This document shows positions 20,922 to 30,643 of a stretch of DNA of 64,000 nucleotides, piece by piece; position 1 is the stretch's first letter; every line of letters begins with the position of its first letter. The DNA lies in assembly GCF_024362695.1 (NCBI RefSeq), contig NC_065422.1:1364001-1428000 (forward strand). Reading direction: 5' to 3'. This stretch comes from Pectinophora gossypiella (Eukaryota; Arthropoda; Insecta; Lepidoptera; Gelechiidae). The notes under the pieces are model-generated. The model made no database searches, was not told the origin of the DNA, and saw only the letters and a program-made list of their open reading frames with translations. The position numbers and the translations under genes were made by a program.

Positions 20922-21030
20922 TAAATGATTATCACGTGCTCAGCGGTGAAAGAAAACATCATAAGGAAACCCATATTCCCGAGAAATGCATTTCGGAGGT
21001 ATGTGACCTAACCTGTATTGGGCTGGTTTT
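20922..21030 (+). mobile_element. SINE-D fragment
   Basis: CATAAATGATTATCACGTGC, AGCGGTGAAAGAAAACATC, GTATGTGACCTAACCTGTAT; truncated after GGGCTGG. Confidence 0.7.
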
Positions 21031-21039
21031 TTTGATATT

Positions 21040-21285
21040 TGTTTTTTATCCAACACATCATCCACCTAAAAGTACTGCAGTTTTTCACAATCTGTGGCCG
21101 GGGAAAAGAAGCTCAGCACAGGCCCTTATACTTTTTTTTAAAAATGTATTATAATTTTATTCATTTGGCTGTCTAATATTAGTTAAAAGATAGTTCATTA
21201 ACTTTTAATAACCTTTTTACTACGCTTTTGTTCAATCACTGTCTTAAAATTGTTGAAAGGTAAATTCTGAATGTCAATGACCCCG
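21040..21285 (-). mobile_element. LINE-Z fragment, degenerate
   Basis: AAGTACTGCAGTTTTTCACA, GGCCGGGGAAAAGAAGC and TTCTGAATGTCAATGA match LINE-Z 3' sequence with deletions. It ends at a MITE-P left-end scrap (21285-21312, CCGATTCCTGCAGACACCTC). Confidence 0.6.
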
Positions 21286-21338
21286 ATTCCTGCAGACACC
21301 TCCTAATTTTATATAGACATACTTTTATTTTTCCAAAT

Positions 21339-21850
21339 TCAAATTCAAAAATATTTCTATTCAGTAGGTTACATAGTTACGCTTTGAATCGTCAATTTTT
21401 ACATAACGAACGTCTTATCCGCCTAAAACTACTGCAGCTTCTCACAATCTGTATAACCGGGGAAAAGAAGCTGCAAGAAAAACCTCGGCACAGGGCCCTA
21501 GACGTTCTTAACAATTTTTTTTTTTTTATACAATTGAGTAATTTAGCTGCCTAATATCAGTTCTCAGACAGTTAATCCCATGCATTCATATCTTGTAAAT
21601 AATTACTAACTTTATAATAACCTTTTTTGTAAAGTTTCTGTTTAACTACTATCTTAAAACAGTCGAAAGGCAAATTCTGAATGTCAATGGGAATCTTATT
21701 GTAAAAACGTATAGCCCCTTAAAAGATTTAGTGATCTTTTGTAATCGACTGACTTGTAAAGCAAGTTTATTATTATTCCGGGTATTAACATAAAAAAATC
21801 CCATTTTCACTAGTGCCCCACATATGGGATATGCACGTATAAGTTTCAAA
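21339..21850 (-). mobile_element. LINE-Z 3' end with RT C-terminal coding remnant
   Basis: The reverse strand has a 3' UTR and GAATTT-type tail as in 5722-6150. Coding traces at 21649-21849 read LALQVSRLQKITKSFKG and then, after a 4-base deletion (GGGGC joined to TATACG), continue in another frame with a FYNKIP-type motif and an RFPLTFRI shadow. It is related to LINE-N. The frameshift makes it a pseudogene. Confidence 0.75.
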
Positions 21851-21909
21851 TTTATTGCCTCATATGTGGTTCATTCACAGTGAACGTGTTAAGTAAGTTT
21901 TCATACATA

Positions 21910-22099
21910 CAGGATGTTAGTGACATCGTAACGAAAACTTTGAGAGATGATTCAGACCATGATTCTGAGTTAATATCAAGTGGAATTTTCCGTCGCGAAA
22001 GTATGGGACTTAAAATAATGTAAAAATCCACTTGATATCAACTTAGAATCATGGTCTGAATCATCCCCCTCAGTATTCGTTACGGTGTCACTAACGATG
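21910..22099. mobile_element. MITE-R, short copy
   Basis: CAGGATGTTAGTGACATCGT ... GTGTCACTAACGATG with TA at 21908-21909 and 22100-22101. The loop has collapsed to under 30 bp, so this is nearly a pure hairpin of 80-bp arms. Confidence 0.75.
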
Positions 22100-22164
22100 T
22101 ATATTGTGATGTCAATGCTAATTATTTTTTTTAATTAATTTTTATTTGGCGTTTTGTGTCTTAA

Positions 22165-22235
22165 TTATAATCAACCCTAGTGTCAGGGTTACTATTTAGC
22201 CAAGGGTCCCTGACGTAACGACTACGTACTTATGG
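22165..22235 (-). mobile_element. SINE-A 3' scrap
   Basis: TAATCAACCCTAGTGTCAGG, GTCCCTGACGTAACGACTAC; only the region before the tail remains. Confidence 0.55.
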
Positions 22236-22389
22236 TATATTGTCCTAGACAGATACCAGATAGTCGGTCGCATTGCGGCTTCTTGAGGGTTTAGAAGTGC
22301 CTAAGAGATTAACAATATCGATGTTTTGAGGCGCCCCAAACTGAACACCCTCAGGCCTGTTGTCTTAAGTACACGCCAATTGTAGTTCA

Positions 22390-22775
22390 GAGTAGATCGT
22401 ACTGAAACTTTTCCAAGGACATCTCCAATTTGGTCAATGTGCAGTCATGAGCAATATAATGTACCCACTTTAGTACTCTGTCGCACTAACATAATATTTG
22501 ACATTTAGTGAGATTTATAGTTCAATTTGTAAAAAAAGTTAATGTGACATGGTACCAAAGTGTATACATATTAATGCTTGTGACCGTACGTCCTTCTAGG
22601 TATTCCTTTGCCAGCCCTACCAACCTTCGCTTTATATACTGCTTTCGTAATCCTTTATTCGCTTTGTGTGTCCATAACAACTTAACATTCCCTTTTCGAT
22701 CTTAGTCACTATAGCGTCTTTTACACCACATATTTCCCTTATCACAGCCGCAGATGCTACGCAACGAAGTTTTAA
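22390..22775 (-). pseudogene. LINE-Q C-terminal region, interrupted by MITE-M
   Basis: The reverse strand encodes ASAAVIREICGVKDAIVTKI and EKGML (about 22660-22770), then a decayed GRAGK..PRRTY stretch, then, past the MITE, CATTGACCAAATTGGAGATG (22441 and below) matching the LINE-Q frame at 6930-7075. Frameshifts and the insertion inactivate it. Confidence 0.65.
22442..22586 (+). mobile_element. MITE-M inserted in LINE-Q
   Basis: CAGTCATGAGCAATATAATG ... GCTTGTGACCG. Right TA at 22587-22588; the left TA has become TG. The uninterrupted LINE-Q copy at 7000-7015 shows the empty site (GGTCAATGTAAGTCC). Confidence 0.85.
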
Positions 22776-22850
22776 AGGAAAAACTGTACAGCGCCATCTA
22801 TGCTGTTTTGAGGAACGGAGCCTAGAAAGTACGTCATTCCTGTTTATCAT
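22776..22850 (-). mobile_element. MITE-V end fragment
   Basis: AAACTGTACAGCGCCATCTA and GGAGCCTAGAAAGT match the left terminal region of MITE-V in reverse. Confidence 0.5.
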
Positions 22851-22856
22851 TTTTAA

Positions 22857-23031
22857 AGAACGTCTAGGGCCCTGTGCCGAGGTTTTTCTTGCAGCTTCTT
22901 TTCCCCGGCTATACAGGTTGTGAGAAGCTGCAGTAGTTTTAGGCGGATGAGACGTTCGTTATGTAAAAATTGACGATTCAAAGTGTAACTATGTTACCTA
23001 CTGAATAAAGATATTTTTGAATTTGAATATC
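22857..23031 (+). mobile_element. LINE-Z 3' end, forward, truncated
   Basis: GAACGTCTAGGGCCCTGTGC to GATATTTTTGAATTTGAAT; 3' UTR only, about 175 bp. Confidence 0.75.
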
Positions 23032-23232
23032 CTTCGGTGTTATCGACGTTACCCCATCACTAGTGCCGTATTTACAAGACCCGGGTGTACTGTTGAGATG
23101 CACCAGTTGTCTCCTGAGAAATTCAAGTGGAAGGTCTCGACATGGACCCCTCGAAACAATGTACACAATTTACTTCTTCTATTTGGTTTGTATTGCTTAT
23201 TATTTACACAACATAACATAGCATAGAAAGCC

Positions 23233-23256
23233 GGGGGATTGGAGGGGGGTGGGGGG
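23233..23256 (+). other. G-quadruplex candidate
   Basis: GGGGGATTGGAGGGGGGTGG plus GGGG: three long G-runs and a short one. Confidence 0.5.
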
Positions 23257-23346
23257 TTCTTCGAGATCTGGTGGTTATGTCCGCGTTCGAGAAATCACTT
23301 TCTGAGACTGTCTTTTGTTCTATACAATACAAGAAATAAATAAAAA

Positions 23347-24066
23347 ATTAAGTAAATTAAATTCATCTTTTTTGGGGTTATGAATACGTTTTTACAATAA
23401 AATACGTATTATTATTTTAACGGCCTCTGTGGTCCAGTGGTTGAGCGTTGGACTCACGATCCGGAGGCCCCGGGTTCGAATCCCGGTGGGGACATATCAC
23501 AAAAATCACTTTGTGATCCCTAGTTTGGTTAGGACATTACAGGCTGATCACCTGATTGTCCGAAAGTAAGATGATCCGTGCTTCGGAAGGCACGTTAAGC
23601 CGTTGGTCCCGGTTACTACTTACTGATGTAAGTAAGTAGTCGTTACATGAGTCATGTCAGGGGCCTTTGGCGGCTTAATAGTAACCCTGACACCAGGGTT
23701 GATGAGGTTGGTAATTCACCTCACAACCCACACGATAAGAAGAAGAAGATTATTTTAAATTTGTCAGAAAAAAAATTTAAAGCTCATGTGAAGCTTACTT
23801 TACGTATATAAGCTTATTATAACATTAATGACTACTTAAATGATAAAAATGTCAGGTATTGAATGTGTTCCTCTAGTTATTAAATAACTTGCAATGTACC
23901 TATACCCTCATTGGTTCTTAAAAGATGTGTTGCTGTTGCAGTTTCTTGTCATTTCTTCTCCTCAGCCATAACACCTTGCGAAATGACGTAAATTCAAAAA
24001 TGTTACATTGACCTTCAACAAGTTTATCCATAATAATTACGTTGAATAAATGATTCTGATTCTATG
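23347..24066 (+). mobile_element. LINE-N 3' end, split by a SINE-A
   Basis: First part 23347-23420 (TTAAGTAAATTAAATTCATC, TTTTTACAATAAAATAC), second part 23759-24066 (ATTTGTCAG, CTCATGTGAAGCTTACTTTA, to GATTCTGATTCTATG). The SINE at 23421-23748 separates them; across the junction the order matches the uninterrupted copies. Confidence 0.85.
23421..23748 (+). mobile_element. SINE-A, full length, 10-bp TSD, inside LINE-N
   Basis: The most complete SINE-A. Perfect TSD ATTATTTTAA (23411-23420, 23749-23758). Head CGGCCTCTGTGGTCCAGTGG and GGTTCGAATCCCGG; then ATCACTTTGTGATCCCTAG, GGCTGATCACCTGATTGTCC, the central block, TAAGTAGTCGTTACATGAG and CACCAGGGTTGATGAGG; tail CACACGATAAGAAGAAGAAG. Length 328 bp. 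Presumably transcribed by pol III from the internal promoter; non-coding. Confidence 0.95.
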
Positions 24067-24069
24067 ACT

Positions 24070-24245
24070 TGCAGGCTTCGATCACCTGATTGAAAAAGGA
24101 ACATGATTCTGTGGGCACGCTTCGGAGGTCACGCTCAGCCGTTGGTCCCGGGTACTTATTAGCCGTAAATACACCTTCACCAACTTGCAGTGGAGCTGCG
24201 TGGTGGTGTATTGTCTTGGGCAGATCTTAGAATATCACACGTTGG
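24070..24245 (+). mobile_element. SINE-C fragment, diverged
   Basis: Central block (CTTCGGAGGTCACGCTCAGC) then TAGCCGTAAATACACCTTCA and GTGGAGCTGCGTGGTGG. Head and tail lost. Confidence 0.6.
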
Positions 24246-24423
24246 CCACATCATGATGTAGTTTGGCCAGATCAATGAACACAAAACGTTTAACGATATG
24301 AGCAACTAAATGCATGATTACTTTATACCAAGTCTTTTTATTTATAATATTGTCTGTGTACCTAATAAACATAAGTACTTACCTAAATAAATAAAATAAA
24401 AGTTTATATAAGAGTTTATATAA

Positions 24424-24750
24424 CAGCCTTCGTGGTCTCGTGGTTAGAGCGTTAGTCTCACGATCTGGAGGTCCGGGTTCGATTCCCGATGGGGACATTG
24501 TCGAAATCACTTTGTGAGACTGTCCATTGTTTGGTAAGGAATTTTCAGGCTTGAATCACCTGATTGTCCGAAAAAGTAAATTGACTCCGTGCTTCGGAGG
24601 GCACGTTAAGCCGTTGGTCCCGGCTATTAGCCGTAAAAACCAACCCGCAGTGGAGCAGCGTGGTAGAGTATGCTTCATACCCTCTCCGGTTGATTGAGAG
24701 GAGGCCTGTGCCCAGCAGTGGGACGTATATAGGCTATTTATGTATGTATA
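24424..24750 (+). mobile_element. SINE-C, full length
   Basis: Reference copy. Head CAGCCTTCGTGGTCTCGTGG with TTAGAGCGTTAGTCTCACGA and B-box GGTTCGATTCC; body CTTTGTGAGACTGTCC; central block; AACCCGCAGTGGAGCAGCGT; TGGTAGAGTATGCTTCATAC; tail GAGAGGAGGCCTGTGCCCAG then CAGTGGGACGTATATAGGCT and TATG/TATA repeats. The tail resembles the RTE-like LINE end at 47318-47553. TSD ambiguous because both flanks are TATATA-rich. Confidence 0.9.
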
Positions 24751-25103
24751 TATAAGAGACAAAGCTTCTTTATAATAATAATCATAATATAATAATAATC
24801 AGGACAAAGCCCAGCGTAATTTTCTCCCTTGCGCCATTATTACAACAAAATTGGAATAAACTCCAGCTAAAAAAAGAACTGTTTATTTAGTAGCTTCCTA
24901 AACCCGATTACGGAGATCGTTATGTAAATCTTGCTTGCAATCTAGGTTTTGCCGAGAAGGCTAACCTAGCCTAGCCTTAAACTAGGGCTATTTAATCCAT
25001 AGGAACGCAGGCCTAAAGCGTTCCATTACACGCTAGGTCGCACAACGATTGCCTAGTACCTTGAATAAAACTTAAAACCAGACTTGGGATGGAACGACTT
25101 GTT
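24751..25103. other. No feature recognised
   Basis: AT-rich apparently unique sequence of about 350 bases. Confidence 0.4.
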
Positions 25104-25200
25104 AGCGGCCTCGGTGGTCCAGTGGTTTGAGCGTTGGGCTCATGATCTGGAGGTCCCGGGTTTAAATCCCGGTGGGGACACATCACGAACATCACTTTTA
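25104..25200 (+). mobile_element. SINE-A head, 3'-truncated
   Basis: GCGGCCTCGGTGGTCCAGTG, then a B-box changed to GGTTTAAATCC. It breaks off after CATCACTTTTA. Confidence 0.7.
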
Positions 25201-25270
25201 AGGACGGGATGGAGAGCCCTCAGGTGTTCATTTGTCCAGCCAATTAGTTAATATAATCTCAGGCAACTAT

Positions 25271-25598
25271 AACGACCTTTATGGTCCAGTGGTTGAGCGA
25301 TGGGATCCGAAGGTCCCGAGTTCGAATCCCGGTGGGGACACATCTCAAAAATCACTTTGTGATCCCTGTTTGGTTATAGGACATTACAAGCTGATCACTT
25401 GATTGCTCGAAAGAAAGATGATCCGTGCTTCGGAAGTAACGTCAAACCGTTGGTCCCGGTTACTACTTACTGATGTAAGTTAGTAGTCGTTACATGAGCG
25501 GTGTCACGGGCCTTTGACGGCTCAAGAGTAACCTTGACACCAGGGTTGATGGGGTTGGCAATCCACCTCACAACCCACACGACAGAAGAGAAGAAGAC
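25271..25598 (+). mobile_element. SINE-A, full length, diverged
   Basis: Head CGACCTTTATGGTCCAGTGG, B-box GTTCGAATCCCGG, central block with one deletion (CTTCGGAAGTAACGTCAAAC), tail CACACGACAGAAGAGAAGAA. Confidence 0.85.
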
Positions 25599-25638
25599 GA
25601 CTTGTTGATTTTACCTCGTTTAAATACCTACGATAATG

Positions 25639-25684
25639 TCGGGTGTTAGTGACATCGTAACGAAAACTTTGGGGAAAGATTCAT
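25639..25684. mobile_element. MITE-R left-end stub
   Basis: CGGGTGTTAGTGACATCGTA ACGAAAACTTT without a partner arm; it runs straight into element H. Confidence 0.6.
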
Positions 25685-25935
25685 TTATTTTTCATACAAT
25701 TTCCTTAGTAATTTCGTGTTTTTACGTTTAGTAAAAAGTAACTAGGAGGTTAAAATGGCCACATCGAAGCGATTCATCTAAGAAAGCATATTGCTATTTG
25801 ACATTTGTTTGCATTGCGCACTTACTATTATATGCGCAAATGTCAAATTGCAACATTGCTTTCTTAGATGAATTGCTTCGATGTGGCCATTTTAACCCCC
25901 CTAATTTGACTAGTTGGAAACTAGCCTGTTATACA
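25685..25935. mobile_element. Element H fragment hosting a hairpin MITE
   Basis: TAGTAATTTCGTGTTTTTAC, GTTTAGTAAAAAGTAACTA, interrupted at 25745-25900, then ATTTGACTAGTTGGAAACTA. Other H copies (39462-39630, 60195-60480) read straight through. Confidence 0.7.
25745..25900. mobile_element. 156-bp hairpin MITE
   Basis: The left arm GGAGGTTAAAATGGCCACAT, CGAAGCGATTCATCTAAGAA is complementary to the right arm (TTCTTAGATGAATTGCTTCG, ATGTGGCCATTTTAACC) over about 60 bp. Flanked by CTA on both sides (25742-25744, 25901-25903), so the TSD is CTA or TA. Non-coding. Confidence 0.8.
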
Positions 25936-25942
25936 TATTCGC

Positions 25943-26048
25943 GGGTTGGAAGGTCAGACAGACAGTGGTTTCTGTAAAAAACAGCTTCCGTCAAATTTTT
26001 AGGTTAGGTAAGCGGACCCTGTGAAAACGGAATAACGCTAGGAAGATG
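25943..26048 (+). mobile_element. SINE-D 3' half
   Basis: CGGGTTGGAAGGTCAGACAG, GGTTAGGTAAGCGGACCCTG, tail AATAACGCTAGGAAGATGA. Confidence 0.7.
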
Positions 26049-26275
26049 AACTCCTTTCCAGACACGGAATTAAGTGTACAATTTTAGTTTTTTAAAAAGA
26101 GCCAAGACTTAAAGCTGGAAGATATCTGTCACCGTCCAATTAGACGCCGCGCCCGTAACAGCTTAATTTAACTCAGTTACATCTGGTAACTGAGAGTTAA
26201 ATTTAAACTGGTTCAAGAACAAATGATGGATTGTAAGAAATCCCCTGAGACGTTTTATATTTTGTTGCATATAAA

Positions 26276-26412
26276 CAGGGTGTTAGTGACATCGTAACGA
26301 AAACTTTAAGAGATGATTTAGACTATGATTCTGAGTTGATATCAAGTGGAATTTTCCTTCGCTAAATCATCTCATCTCCATCAGTATTCGTTACGATGTC
26401 ACCGACACCCTG
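26276..26412. mobile_element. MITE-R, shortest complete copy (137 bp)
   Basis: CAGGGTGTTAGTGACATCGT ... GATGTCACCGACACCCTG; TA follows at the right, and the left flank is AA. Most of one inner arm has been deleted. Confidence 0.75.
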
Positions 26413-26439
26413 TATACATAGATAAAGTTATAATCGTAA

Positions 26440-26720
26440 TTCCAATCGGGCTGAGGTATAAAGTCATCAGAAATCGTGAAGCATCTCCGGGTTCGACTCC
26501 CGATGGGACCATTTCCGAAAGTACTTTGTGAAACTGTCCACTGTTCAGTAAGGATATTACAAGCTGAATCACCTGGTTGTCTGGAGCAGTAAGATGATTC
26601 CGTGCTTCGGAAGGCTCGTTACGCCGTTGGTCCCGCCAACTCGCAGTGGAGCAGCGTGGCGGAGTATGCTCCATACCCCTTTCGGTTGATATGGGCAGGC
26701 CTGTGCCCAACAGTGCTAAT
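26440..26720 (+). mobile_element. SINE-C with diverged head
   Basis: B-box GGGTTCGACTCCCGATGGG, ACTTTGTGAAACTGTCC, central block, CAGTGGAGCAGCGTGGCGGA, tail GCAGGCCTGTGCCCAACAGT. The first 40 bp do not match the other SINE-C heads. Confidence 0.75.
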
Positions 26721-26952
26721 GAAATATATACTTTATTGCACTTTACAACTAGTTACATCACAAACATGAAATGGACGTTTACAAGGGAGGATCCAAAAGG
26801 ATCCTTTTTCATGACGGAACCCAATTTTTCATGAAAAAATAATATGCGCCACCAAACTTGAAATTTTGATATTCACCCAAATACATTATAATAACTACAT
26901 CTACATAAAATAATAATAACTATAATAAAAAAACAGACGTAAGGATATTATA

Positions 26953-27205
26953 GACGAGGAGCTCGACGGCGCAGCGGTAAACGGAAACGGATGGGTGACC
27001 ACAAAAAAAAAGTTTTCATCTCGAGCTCCTCCGTGCTTCGGAAGGCACGTTAAGCCGTTGGTCCCGGCTGCATTAGCAGTCGTTAATAACCACCAATCCG
27101 CACTGGGCCCGCGTGGTGGTTTAAGGCCCGATCTCCCTATCCATCTATAGGGAAGGCCCGTGCCCCAGCAGTGGGGACGTTTATGGGCTGATGATGATGA
27201 TGATG
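26953..27205 (+). mobile_element. SINE-B with perfect 12-bp TSD and head deletion
   Basis: The TSD AAGGATATTATA lies at 26941-26952 and 27206-27217. Head GAGGAGCTCGACGGCGCAGC, then the 5S-like middle is deleted (CGGTAAACGGAAAC joined to GGATGGGTGACC). A-run, central block, CAATCCGCACTGGGCCCGCG, tail GGAAGGCCCGTGCCCCAGCA, ends GGGCTGATGATGATGATG. Confidence 0.9.
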
Positions 27206-27217
27206 AAGGATATTATA

Positions 27218-28215
27218 AGAAGCTGTTTACGTTATAATATATGTTCCTCCTTGTCCAGTAGGAAAGGACATAATAATTTATGTAGGTAAAACAAATAGAT
27301 ACTATCCGATTCTTAACCTTTTTCCGGATTTCCCACTTACCTAAGTGGCTTTTCCGTACGCATTAAAGGATTTGTCGTTAATCTCATATCGGCTTTCGGC
27401 AGATGAGTACGTAGATACTGTATTATACATATAATATATCGTAACGCCCGGATTTCCAGACACAATAGTTAAACAATGGGATTTGGATTTTAAAAGGCAT
27501 TTGGGCCTTACGACCATATAGCTGGAGTAGTAATATATTTAAAAATAAGATTAGATTCCCGCTTTTAGGCAGCCTGTTGTGCTTTTCTGTATATTTTTTT
27601 TTTTATTTTTTTTTATTTATTCAAAGTAATAATAAACATTTTATAATCAAAAAACGGTGTCTCATAAACCTATAGATAGATTTTTCTGTACACCGCAACT
27701 CATCGTCTGTTTTTACATTTTGTAGGTAGATACAATAAAGATATACTAGATGGATACACACGGTAGTGAAGAAGTAGGTAGCTCGCTCGTTACCGCTTGC
27801 TAAACAAGTTGAACCTTACACGACATAACTATAAATAAATACTTACTGACGATGCTGTCCATATATCTGTATTTTGTGTCCATTGTGCTCAATAAAGTAT
27901 TTTATCTATCTATCTATTAGATTCTTTATTTGCCATAAATGCAGTGTGACAGATGTTACAAAAAATATAGTTTACCGTGCATTTAATTTACATAAATCAT
28001 GCAAAATTTATAAAATTTAAAATATATATTAGTGTCAATCCATACAAAGAAATTATAATGAAATTAATTGTTGTACAGATTTAAATAAATATCATTAAAT
28101 TAATTCACGTAAACCAAATTCAAATTAATAAAATTAAATAAAAATTATAGAAAACTAATAAATTAAAAATAGAAGTATTATAACAGAAGATAATACGTAA
28201 TGAAAGAAACATGTA
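27218..28215. other. About 1 kb AT-rich, no gene
   Basis: Contains TATCTATCTATCTAT near 27905 and an A/T-rich stretch at 27960-28200. A GTGCTCAATAAAGTATTTTA sequence at 27887-27906 looks like a LINE 3' tail but is too short to assign. Confidence 0.45.
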
Positions 28216-28490
28216 AAGAAACATGTGAAGCTTACTTTATGTAAAAAAACTTATTATAAGATTAATGATTATCTAAATGATAAAAATGTCTGGTATTAAA
28301 TGAGTTCCTTTAGTTATTAAATAACTCGTACATTCATTGATTTAAAAGATGTGTTGCTGTTGCAGTTTCTTGTCATTTCTTCTCCTGAGCCATAACATCT
28401 TGCGAAATGACGTAAATTCAATAATGTTACATTGACCTTCAACAAGTTTATCCATGATTATTACGTTTAATAAATGATTCTGATTTCTGA
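28216..28490 (+). mobile_element. LINE-N 3' end, forward
   Basis: AACATGTGAAGCTTACTTTA to GAATAAATGATTCTGATTTC-like tail; last codons plus 3' UTR only. Confidence 0.8.
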
Positions 28491-28499
28491 TATCTGAAA

Positions 28500-28618
28500 G
28501 AAACACTTAGAGTGGGATAAAGGCAGGAGGATGATGATTTTGTGATGAGCCGTACAACACAAGTCCGGTACCGGGGTTTGAAGCGGCACTCCCCGTTTGA
28601 GTAGCAAGCCAGTGACAG
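28500..28618 (-). mobile_element. Possible tRNA-related SINE remnant
   Basis: The reverse strand has CACTGGCTTGCTACTCAAAC, GGGGAGTGCCG and TTCAAACCCCGG (B-box-like). A related stretch is at 41580-41625. Low confidence on class. Confidence 0.4.
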
Positions 28619-28810
28619 TAATAAAATAATAAAATAACACAATAATAAAATAATAAAATAATAAAATAATAAAATAATAAAATAATAAAATAATAAAATA
28701 ATAAAATAATAAAATAATAAAATAATAAAATAATAAAATAATAAAATAATAAAATAATAAAATAATAAAATAATAAAATAATAAAATAATAAAATAATAA
28801 AATAATAAAA
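28619..28810 (+). repeat. Octanucleotide array (AAAATAAT)n, about 24 units
   Basis: About 190 bp of an 8-bp unit with one early interruption (AACACAATAA). Because 8 is not a multiple of 3, each frame cycles through the same eight codons, which produces long artefact frames on the reverse strand. Confidence 0.9.
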
Positions 28811-29107
28811 ATGTTTATTTCTCCACTTAAAACACAAAACAAAACAAAAAAAAATCTTAGTTGGCTAACATTGTCATACAAGTGTATTTTAAGGGAGCTG
28901 GTGCTTGTAAAAGGATTTCCCTTGTACTACAGGTCACCAGGCCCCAACCCTTGGTAATTATTTAATATATTCTAATGTGTTACTAAGTAGCTACAAATAT
29001 TAGAGAAATGTATAATTACATAATCCAAAAAATATATATAAAAAAAACAGAAATAAAGGAAGAAATTAAATAAGGGAAAAACTGACAGGAACCTTCGAGA
29101 TACGCAA

Positions 29108-29108
<1 letters not shown>

Positions 29109-29185
<77 letters not shown>
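29109..29185 (+). repeat. (GT)n microsatellite
   Basis: About 35 uninterrupted GT units preceded by CGTGTGCG. Confidence 0.9.
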
Positions 29186-29186
<1 letters not shown>

Positions 29187-29735
29187 CTTCTGGGCTATTA
29201 TTGCTGGTACCCAACAGATAGCCGTCACCCGACATCCACTTCTAGAACAGGCAAAAACAAGTTAATGGAAAATTAACTAACGCAAGGGAAGAAGCACCAC
29301 AAAAGTCAACACCACAGTGACTGTTTTAGTTAAAATATTTGTTTTTCACCTGATATACATATCATGAGTATACCAAGTTAACCAAAATCAAATATTGGTA
29401 AATAGACACACTATTTTGGCCCCGCTCAGTTTTCCCCGTACTCCCCTATTTTCCGTAACAAGAGGAGACGGGGGCGAAGTGGATTCCAGACAATACTTCC
29501 GGAGGGCTCTATCGAATCAGCGAGCTATTCTGGTAAACAAACGTTATTGGAATTATTCATAGAAAACTGTCAATGGAAATAATCTAATAAAAAAATTATA
29601 ATGATTAAATTATTAAATATTGTATTTTTAAATTTGTCGAAATATTGATAAATGTTGATTTTCACTTTGTTGTTTGCTTTTTTTAGTTGCTCAATTGTTA
29701 TATTTTTAGATTGTTTCAATTCATAAGTACATATT
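29186..29735. other. No feature recognised
   Basis: Apparently unique; nothing recognisable on either strand. Confidence 0.4.
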
Positions 29736-30105
29736 GGCTCCGATCCCTGCAGACACCTAATTTTACTTAAGTTATACCTGTCATTTTCTTATCCGCCGAA
29801 AAGGAAAGAGACGAACGATTGATAGGTCTTAATTTTAGAAAGAATGAGTAAATGAATAATCCGGGCGAATCAAAAACGTATCTCACTGGTATGCAAACCC
29901 TTTGACGTGTGCTCTCAACATAATTCTGTTGGGTTATTGGCCATGTAAAATTTTTAGACGGTTGTTTTAGATTTGTGCTTAAAATTGACGTGTGTTCCAT
30001 AAATTTTATGCTTGTCGTTTACCCGTCCCTTTCTTTTTCGGCGGATAAGAAAATGACAGATATAACTAAAATAAAATTAGATGGCGTTTACAGGAATTAG
30101 CATCA
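29736..30105 (+). mobile_element. MITE-P, complete copy (370 bp)
   Basis: GGCTCCGATCCCTGCAGACA at the left, TCTTATCCGCCGAAAAGGAA and its complement in the arms, CAGGAATTAGCATCA at the right. Similar end to end to 10082-10445. Confidence 0.8.
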
Positions 30106-30437
30106 TTATGTAAAATTTCAAATATACAATTTATATTGTTAATGAATAAATACATTGAAACATTTGTACAAAAAAAACATTTTACAGCATTTTTGAAGTC
30201 ACAAAAATAAGTAAGGAGGTTACAAAATAAACATTTCACCTGATACTTAAGACTCAAGCGTGTGCTATAGGCATCAGCTACCATCTTGGTGTTACAATCA
30301 TTTATAAATATATTAGATTTTGGACACTGATTGAGACAGTTTTGAGAAAGGATACATTTCGTCGCATCATACACAAATAACGACGTAACATTGACGACGA
30401 CGATGACGTAAGTGGTTTTCACTATATATGTCTTATA

Positions 30438-30641
30438 CAGGGTGTTAGTGACATCGTAACTATAACTTTGAGGGTTATTCTGAGTTAATATCAAATGGAA
30501 TTGTCCATCGCAAAAGTATAGAATTTAAAATATAAAAAAAAATACATGAATTTTGCGTAGGAAAATTCCACTTGATATTAACTCAGAAACGTGGCCTGAA
30601 TCATCCCTCTCAGTATTCGTTACGATGTCATTAACACCCTG
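30438..30641. mobile_element. MITE-R at the edge of the duplicated segment
   Basis: CAGGGTGTTAGTGACATCGT ... TGTCATTAACACCCTG; TA at 30436-30437 and 30642-30643. Confidence 0.8.
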
Positions 30642-30643
30642 TA

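Noticed and set aside
23421..23495. tRNA genes at SINE heads (also 19874, 31089, 45930-45990, 57630-57703)
   Set aside because: A- and B-box-like motifs occur, but the sequence continues into SINE body and tail with TSDs and I cannot fold a complete cloverleaf.
28448..28881. Long reverse frames (124-129 codons) rich in YYFIILLF
   Set aside because: They are the translation of the (AAAATAAT)n array; an 8-bp unit gives an 8-residue cycle in all frames.
30066..30494. 142-codon reverse frame
   Set aside because: It begins inside MITE-R, runs through unique AT-rich sequence and ends in MITE-P; no domain and no conserved copy.
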